From assembly GCF_009827515.1 (NCBI RefSeq), contig NZ_WTYO01000004.1, positions 124,001 through 188,000 on the forward strand: DNA of 64,000 nucleotides, in the 5' to 3' direction. Position numbers and translations under genes: made by a program. The notes under the pieces are model-generated. The model saw only the letters and a program-made list of their open reading frames with translations, made no database searches and was not told where the DNA came from. Shown piece after piece: positions 59,463 to 64,000 of this stretch (positions are counted from its first letter, which is position 1; each line of letters starts with the position of its first letter). The DNA comes from Pelagerythrobacter marinus (GTDB lineage Bacteria > Pseudomonadota > Alphaproteobacteria > Sphingomonadales > Sphingomonadaceae).

Positions 59463-60571
59463 CCCCATCCGATCTCGGTGAAGAATACCGCGAAGAAGGC
59501 ATCGAGCACGATGACCATGAAGATCGCCTGGACGACGGCCTTGGTCGTCTTCAGCCCGACCTGTTCCGAATTCCCCTGGACCTGCAGGCCCTGGTAACAG
59601 CCGGTCAGCGCGACGATCAGGCCGAAGACCGGCGCCTTGGCCAGCCCGACGTAGAGATCGTAGAGCGGCACGACTTCCTGGATCCGGCTGAGGAAGGTGA
59701 AGAACGGGATGCCCAGCATCAGGTCGCCGATCACCGCCCCGCCGACGATCGCGATGCACGAAGCGAAGAAGCCGAGCAGCGGCATCATCACCACGGCGGC
59801 CAGGATGCGCGGGATCACCAGCGCCTCTATCGGCGAAATGCCGATCGTGCGCATGGCATCGACTTCCTCGGTCAGTTTCATCGTGCCCAGCTGCGCGGCG
59901 AAGGCGCTGCCCGAACGGCCGGCGACCATGATCGCCGTCATCAGCACGCCCAGTTCGCGCAAGGTGATCCGGCCGACGAGGTTGATGGTCAGCGTCTCGG
60001 CCCCGAACTGCGCCAGCTGGACCGCGCCCTGCTGCGCGATGACGATCCCGATCAGGAAGCTCATCAGCCCGATGATCGGCAGCGACGACACGCCGACCAG
60101 CTCCATCTGGCGCACCAGCGCGCGCCCGCGAAAGCGCGACGGGTGCCGCACGATGCCCAGCGCCGCGACCAGGATCTGGCCCAGGAAGCCGACGATGCCG
60201 ACGAAGCCGCTGCCCAGTTCGCGCACGATCGCGCCCACTTCGGACGGGAAGCGCAGGTACACCGGCACCCGCTCGGGCCGGATCTCGGCCCCTTCGCCCA
60301 GTTGGCCGACGGCCTTGAGCAGGCGCTGCGCGCGTTCGCTGGCGCCGGTGATCTGCGCGCCGTGGCGCGCGGCGAGGCTGCTGGCGATCCAGGCCCCGAC
60401 GGTGTCGATCTCGCTCACCCCGGAAAGGTCGATCACGGCAAGCTCGCGCTCTATCCCGCGCAAGTCCTGGTCCACCGCGCCGATCGTGGACACCAGGTAA
60501 GGCCCCGAAAGGACGAGGCGCGCGCCCTCGCCGCCCCTGTCTTCGACCTCGTAGAGCGCCCCTTCGTGCAT
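59459..60571 (-). CDS. mlaE: MlaE, lipid ABC-transporter permease with fused STAS domain
   Basis: 370 residues. The first ~105 residues form a STAS domain (LAVIDLSGVSEIDTVGAWIA), the place of the separate MlaB protein in E. coli, followed by the MlaE permease with its LGVLMTAIMVAGRSGSAFAAQLGTMK and EEVDAMRTIGISPIEALVIPR motifs. The fusion makes a separate mlaB unnecessary, and is known in other proteobacteria. It is the first gene of the unit mlaE, mlaF, mlaD, lipoprotein. Divergent from valS, with 94 bases between. Confidence 0.92.
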   Translation of the reverse strand: MHEGALYEVEDRGGEGARLVLSGPYLVSTIGAVDQDLRGIERELAVIDLSGVSEIDTVGAWIASSLAARHGAQITGASERAQRLLKAVGQLGEGAEIRPERVPVYLRFPSEVGAIVRELGSGFVGIVGFLGQILVAALGIVRHPSRFRGRALVRQMELVGVSSLPIIGLMSFLIGIVIAQQGAVQLAQFGAETLTINLVGRITLRELGVLMTAIMVAGRSGSAFAAQLGTMKLTEEVDAMRTIGISPIEALVIPRILAAVVMMPLLGFFASCIAIVGGAVIGDLMLGIPFFTFLSRIQEVVPLYDLYVGLAKAPVFGLIVALTGCYQGLQVQGNSEQVGLKTTKAVVQAIFMVIVLDAFFAVFFTEIGWG

Positions 60572-60665
60572 CGTCAGCGACCTATGCGGGCAAACGCGGG
60601 CCACTACAAGCCGCCATTCGTGACATGTTGCGCCGCCGCGCACCCGCTGGCAAAGGCCCGGGCCT

Positions 60666-63383
60666 ATGAGCACCGAGCTTCCCAAGACATTCGACCCGGC
60701 CGACATCGAGGCGCGCTGGTACGCGCACTGGGAAAAGGGCGGCCTGTTCCGGCCAGAGCGCCCGGATGCGGAGCCGTTCACGATCGTCAACCCGCCGCCC
60801 AACGTCACGGGCAGCCTGCATATCGGCCACGCGCTCGACAACACGCTGCAGGACATCGTCGTGCGGTACGAGCGGCTGCGCGGCAAGGACGCGCTGTGGG
60901 TCGTGGGCACCGACCATGCCGGCATCGCCACCCAGATGGTGGTCGAACGCCAGCTGGAGGCGCAGCAGGACAAGCGGACCAACTATTCGCGCGAAGACTT
61001 CGTGAAGAAAGTCTGGGAATGGAAGGAGGAAAGCGGCGGCACGATCACGCGCCAGCTGCGCCGCCTGGGCTGTTCGATGGACTGGAGCCGCGAACAGTTT
61101 ACCATGAACCCCGAGTTCAGCCGCGCGGTCACGAAAGTCTTCGTGGACCTGCACCGGAAGGGCCTGATCTACCGCGACAAGCGGCTGGTGAACTGGGACC
61201 CGAAGCTGAAGACCGCGATCAGCGACCTGGAAGTCGAAACGCGCGACGTGAAGGGCCATTTCTGGCATTTCAGGTATCCGCTGGCCGACGGGGTCACGCT
61301 CGACGACGGGCGGGATTTCATCGAGGTCGCGACCACGCGCCCCGAAACCATGCTGGCCGACATGGCCGTGGCCGTCCACCCCGACGATGAACGCTACAAG
61401 GGCGTGGTCGGCAAGCACGTGATCCTGCCGATCACCGGCCGCCGCGTGCCGGTGGTGGCGGACGAACACGCCGATCCCGAACTGGGCAGCGGCGCGGTGA
61501 AGATCACGCCGGGGCACGATTTCAACGATTTCGAAGTCGGCAAGCGCGCCGGGATCGCGCCTGCCGACATGCTCAACATGCTCGATGCCGAAGGCAACGT
61601 GTGCCAGACGGCGGACGGCCGCGTGCCCGACGAATTCCTCGGCCTCCACCGCTTCCGCAAGGATGGCGAGGACGGCGCGCGCGAACTGGTGGTCCGCCGG
61701 CTGAAGGAACTGGGCTGCCTGATCCCGCACGTCGCGAAGGACAAGGACGGCAACGCGGTCGAACACGATGCCGAACCGCGCGTGATCGCCACCCCCTTCG
61801 GCGACCGCGGCGGCGTGGTGATCGAACCCTGGCTGACCGACCAGTGGTATGTCGATGCCGAGAAGCTGGCCCAGGCCCCGATCGAGGCGGTGCGTTCGGG
61901 CGCGATCGAGATCGTGCCGAAAAGCTGGGAAAAGACATTCTTCAACTGGATGGAGAACATCCAGCCCTGGTGCGTCAGCCGCCAGCTCTGGTGGGGCCAC
62001 CGAATCCCGGCTTGGTACGATGCCGAAGGCCGGGCCTACGTCGCCACCAGCGAAGAGGAAGCCCAGGCCCAGGCCGGCGAGGGCGTCGGCCTGACGCGCG
62101 ACCCCGACGTGCTCGACACCTGGTTCTCCTCCGCGCTGTGGCCTTTCGCCACGCTCGGCTGGCCGGAAGAGACCGACCTGCTCGCCAAGCACTATCCGAA
62201 CGACCTGCTGATTTCCGGCTTCGACATCCTGTTCTTCTGGGATGCGCGGATGGCCATGCAGGGGATGCATTTCCTGGGCGAAGCGCCGTGGAAGCGGCTC
62301 TATCTCCACGGGCTCGTCCGCGCGGCGGACGGTTCGAAGATGTCGAAATCCAAGGGGAACACGGTCGATCCCCTCGGCCTGATCGACAAGTACGGCGCCG
62401 ATGCCCTGCGCTTCTTCATGGCGGCGATGGAAAGCCAGGGCCGCGATATCAAGATGGATGAAAGCCGGGTGGAGGGCTATCGCAACTTCGCCACCAAGCT
62501 GTGGAACGCGGCCCGCTTCTGCCAGGCCAACGGCATCGGCGGCAGCGCCACGATCGCCGCGCCAGAAGCGAAGCTAGCGGTCAACCGCTGGATCGTCGGC
62601 GAAGTGGTCGAAACGCTGGCCCTGCTCGACAAGGCGATGGCCGACTTGCGCTTCGACGCGGCGGCCAATGCGATCTATCACTTCGTGTGGGACACGTTCT
62701 GCGACTGGTACCTGGAACTGATCAAGGGCCAGGTGGACGAGGAAACGCGCACCGTCGCCGGCTGGGCGCTCGACCAGATCCTCGTCATGCTGCACCCGTT
62801 CATGCCCTTCATTACCGAGGAGCTGTGGCACGAACTGGCCCCCGCGGGCCAGCCGCGCCCCTACGAACTGATCCTCGCCAAGTGGCCCGCGCCCGAAGCG
62901 CAGTGCGATGCCGCGGCCAAGGCGGAAGTCGAATGGCTGATCGACCTGACGCGCAACTTGCGCGGGGCGAAGAACGAAGTCGGCATTGCGCCGGGGGCGA
63001 AGCTGGAAGCCTGGCTGCCCGAACCGTCGGACGTGGCGGGCAAGGTCCTTTCGGGCAATGCCGCCGCGCTCGAACGCGTGGCGCGCCTTTCCGCGGTCCA
63101 CACCCGGCCCGCCCCCGACGGCGCGGCGCTGCAGGTCGGTGCAGGGCGCGACGCGCTGGTGATCCCGCTGGAAGGGCTGATCGACATCGCCGCGGAAAAG
63201 GCGCGCCTCGCAAAGGCGCTCGCCGCGGCGGAGAAAGAGGCGAAGTCGCTCGAAGGGCGGCTGAACAACGCCAATTTCGTCGAACGCGCCAAGCCCGAAG
63301 CGGTCGAAAAAGCCCGCGCCGACCACGCCCACCACACCGCCGAGGCCGCGCGGCTGAAGGCGGCACTCGAACGGCTGGGCTAG
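60666..63383 (+). CDS. valS: Valyl-tRNA synthetase
   Basis: 905 residues, class I synthetase. HIGH motif [14 protein letters not shown] (about 37-50), the editing domain (about 170-320; [22 protein letters not shown]), KMSKS in [12 protein letters not shown], and the C-terminal coiled coil (about 840-905, [22 protein letters not shown]). It charges tRNA-Val and edits misacylated threonine. Starts with ATG following a GGCCCGGGCCT palindrome. Monocistronic by its flanks. Confidence 0.96.
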   Translation: MSTELPKTFDPADIEARWYAHWEKGGLFRPERPDAEPFTIVNPPPNVTGSLHIGHALDNTLQDIVVRYERLRGKDALWVVGTDHAGIATQMVVERQLEAQQDKRTNYSREDFVKKVWEWKEESGGTITRQLRRLGCSMDWSREQFTMNPEFSRAVTKVFVDLHRKGLIYRDKRLVNWDPKLKTAISDLEVETRDVKGHFWHFRYPLADGVTLDDGRDFIEVATTRPETMLADMAVAVHPDDERYKGVVGKHVILPITGRRVPVVADEHADPELGSGAVKITPGHDFNDFEVGKRAGIAPADMLNMLDAEGNVCQTADGRVPDEFLGLHRFRKDGEDGARELVVRRLKELGCLIPHVAKDKDGNAVEHDAEPRVIATPFGDRGGVVIEPWLTDQWYVDAEKLAQAPIEAVRSGAIEIVPKSWEKTFFNWMENIQPWCVSRQLWWGHRIPAWYDAEGRAYVATSEEEAQAQAGEGVGLTRDPDVLDTWFSSALWPFATLGWPEETDLLAKHYPNDLLISGFDILFFWDARMAMQGMHFLGEAPWKRLYLHGLVRAADGSKMSKSKGNTVDPLGLIDKYGADALRFFMAAMESQGRDIKMDESRVEGYRNFATKLWNAARFCQANGIGGSATIAAPEAKLAVNRWIVGEVVETLALLDKAMADLRFDAAANAIYHFVWDTFCDWYLELIKGQVDEETRTVAGWALDQILVMLHPFMPFITEELWHELAPAGQPRPYELILAKWPAPEAQCDAAAKAEVEWLIDLTRNLRGAKNEVGIAPGAKLEAWLPEPSDVAGKVLSGNAAALERVARLSAVHTRPAPDGAALQVGAGRDALVIPLEGLIDIAAEKARLAKALAAAEKEAKSLEGRLNNANFVERAKPEAVEKARADHAHHTAEAARLKAALERLG

Positions 63384-63419
63384 GCGGCGCACCGGTCAGA
63401 ACGCACCACCCAACCCACC

Positions 63420-63530
63420 GTCATGCTGAACTCGTTTCAGCATCCATCGCGCCTCCGTGTACCGTCGGTGCCGGAGGAGGAATGGACCCTGGGGCGAAGC
63501 TGGCCCAAGGCCAAACAAGTTCAGTGTGAC
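63420..63530. repeat. Dispersed intergenic repeat with inverted ends (MITE/REP-like)
   Basis: About 111 bases. Left end GTCATGCTGAACTCGTTT and right end AAACAAGTTCAGTGTGAC are inverted copies of each other (15 of 18 bases match). The left end also holds an 8-bp hairpin, ATGCTGAA-CTCGT-TTCAGCAT. I recognise this TGAACTTGTTTCAGCATC-type element from sphingomonad genomes, where it recurs between genes. This copy looks degenerate in its right half. Confidence 0.65.
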
Positions 63531-63679
63531 GGCGCTCGTGGCGCCGACCGCGCCGCAGCGGCTTCCTCCCTGCCGGGCAGCGAGGATTTTCCTACATCGG
63601 CGGATTGTGCAATGGGGTGGGCATGACTCGCCCCATCCCCTTCCCCGCCGCCGGTTCTGCCGGGCGCGCGCAGGGTGGA

Positions 63680-63720
63680 TTTTTTTGCCCCAGGACAGTG
63701 GTCCATGCGGTCCATGTCTC
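63680..63720 (+). promoter_or_regulatory. 41-nt upstream element, copy B (before queE)
   Basis: Seven T, GCC, then CCAGGACAGTG, eight bases and GGTCCATGTCTC. It ends 21 bases before the queE ATG. It matches copy A before enoyl-CoA hydratase at 35 of 41 positions, with the same T-run length and same distance to the start codon. Probably a promoter or operator shared by the two genes. Confidence 0.6.
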
Positions 63721-63741
63721 AACATATCATCGGCGCGGGCG

Positions 63742-64000
63742 ATGCCGCTGACGCTGGCGACGCAATCGCCGGGGGAGCCGGAGATCTTCGCCTCGCTGCA
63801 GGGCGAAGGGCCGAGCGCGGGGATGCCGGTGGCGTTCCTGCGGCTGTCGCGCTGCAACCTTGCCTGCCAGTGGTGCGACACCGCCTATACCTGGCACTTC
63901 GCCGGCGACGAGCGCCCGCATCGCTCGGGCGAGACGTTCGACCGCAAGGCGAACCAGCTCGTGCTGGGGGAAGCGGACGTCGCGAGCCGGATCGCCGCGC
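63742..64000 (+). CDS. queE: 7-carboxy-7-deazaguanine synthase QueE (C-terminal part outside window)
   Basis: First 86 residues of the radical-SAM enzyme QueE, which contracts 6-carboxytetrahydropterin into 7-carboxy-7-deazaguanine for queuosine. The QueE-type start EIFASLQGEGPSAG is followed by the [4Fe-4S] cysteines in SRCNLACQWCDTAYTW (CxxxCxxC). No other queuosine gene is in the window. The start at 63742 gives the usual length for the N-terminus; no strong ribosome-binding site is visible. Confidence 0.9.
   Translation, partial: MPLTLATQSPGEPEIFASLQGEGPSAGMPVAFLRLSRCNLACQWCDTAYTWHFAGDERPHRSGETFDRKANQLVLGEADVASRIAA

Larger units (their letters stand above)
63384..63741. other. 358-base gap between valS and queE
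   Basis: Holds an inverted-repeat-ended dispersed element (63420-63530), a T-run preceded by GC-rich hairpin-like sequence, and a 41-nt element ending 21 bases before the queE ATG. No protein gene was recognised. Confidence 0.6.

Noticed and set aside
56335-64000. Nmad2-like gene plus queE as one 7-deazaguanine DNA-modification system
   Set aside because: They lie 7 kb apart with mla and valS housekeeping genes between them, and no modification partners are seen. QueE is better read as queuosine synthesis.

Overview
The window looks like chromosomal DNA of a high-GC alphaproteobacterium of the order Sphingomonadales, most likely Erythrobacteraceae (family-level placement is my inference). 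Reasons: the argS-SPOR-nagZ-scpAB-tatABC gene order, a Tad pilus block, large TonB-dependent receptors whose plug begins with a VVTG(S/T)RI motif, the ispH-thrB-rnhA group, several small proteins of a type I know from sphingomonads, and a dispersed repeat with TGAACTCGTTTCAGCAT-type ends near the right edge. No rRNA, tRNA, CRISPR array, transposase or prophage was seen. Nearly every gene is housekeeping; the one gene that looks foreign is an Nmad2-like gene near 56.3-56.9 kb.

Layout. 1-4.2 kb (minus): tamB (cut by the window edge), tamA and bpt, for outer-membrane assembly and N-degron tagging. 4.4-8.0 kb: threonine ammonia-lyase, a secreted amidohydrolase, and a small membrane protein with its own leader and terminator. 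8.3-15.8 kb (minus): one long co-directional run argS, SPOR protein, nagZ, scpA, scpB, tatA, tatB, tatC, with many 4-nt stop/start overlaps. 15.9-18.3 kb (plus): ispH, thrB, rnhA. 18.3-20.5 kb (minus): YegP-like protein, FAD oxidoreductase, alpha/beta hydrolase. 20.7-27.9 kb (plus): Tad pilus genes cpaA, B, C, D, E, tadB, tadC, with no cpaF ATPase and no pilin gene. 27.9-31.6 kb (minus): MarR regulator, enoyl-CoA hydratase, SDR dehydrogenase and thiolase, a beta-oxidation-like set.

31.8-40.1 kb (plus) is the most accessory-looking region: two TonB-dependent receptors flank a small secreted TGSR-motif protein and a TPR/2OG-Fe(II) oxygenase-like protein. Both receptors carry the same dyad, TGTTGC-N6-GCNACA, exactly 160 nt before their start codons. 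The same dyad lies inside a heat-shock-type promoter in front of clpB. 40.2-44.5 kb (minus): clpB and a HerA-like ATPase. 44.7-48 kb (plus): an M16 peptidase and a small beta-rich protein. 48-52.8 kb (minus): gatC, gatA, an extra small membrane-protein gene, gatB, an FKBP isomerase and rpsU. 53-56.3 kb (plus): crcB, an RluA-family pseudouridine synthase, a HAD phosphatase, a small membrane protein and an ATP12 chaperone, all overlapping by 4 nt. 57-60.6 kb (minus): an Mla-type lipid transporter. 60.7-63.4 kb: valS. The window ends inside queE.

Most noteworthy: the shared dyad upstream of the two receptors and clpB; a 41-nt element found twice, in front of enoyl-CoA hydratase and queE, each time 21 nt from the ATG; the Tad block without its motor ATPase; the receptor/oxygenase neighbourhood; the unknown gene wedged between gatA and gatB; and the apparently frameshifted Nmad2 gene. 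No wholly new multi-gene system could be demonstrated from sequence alone.
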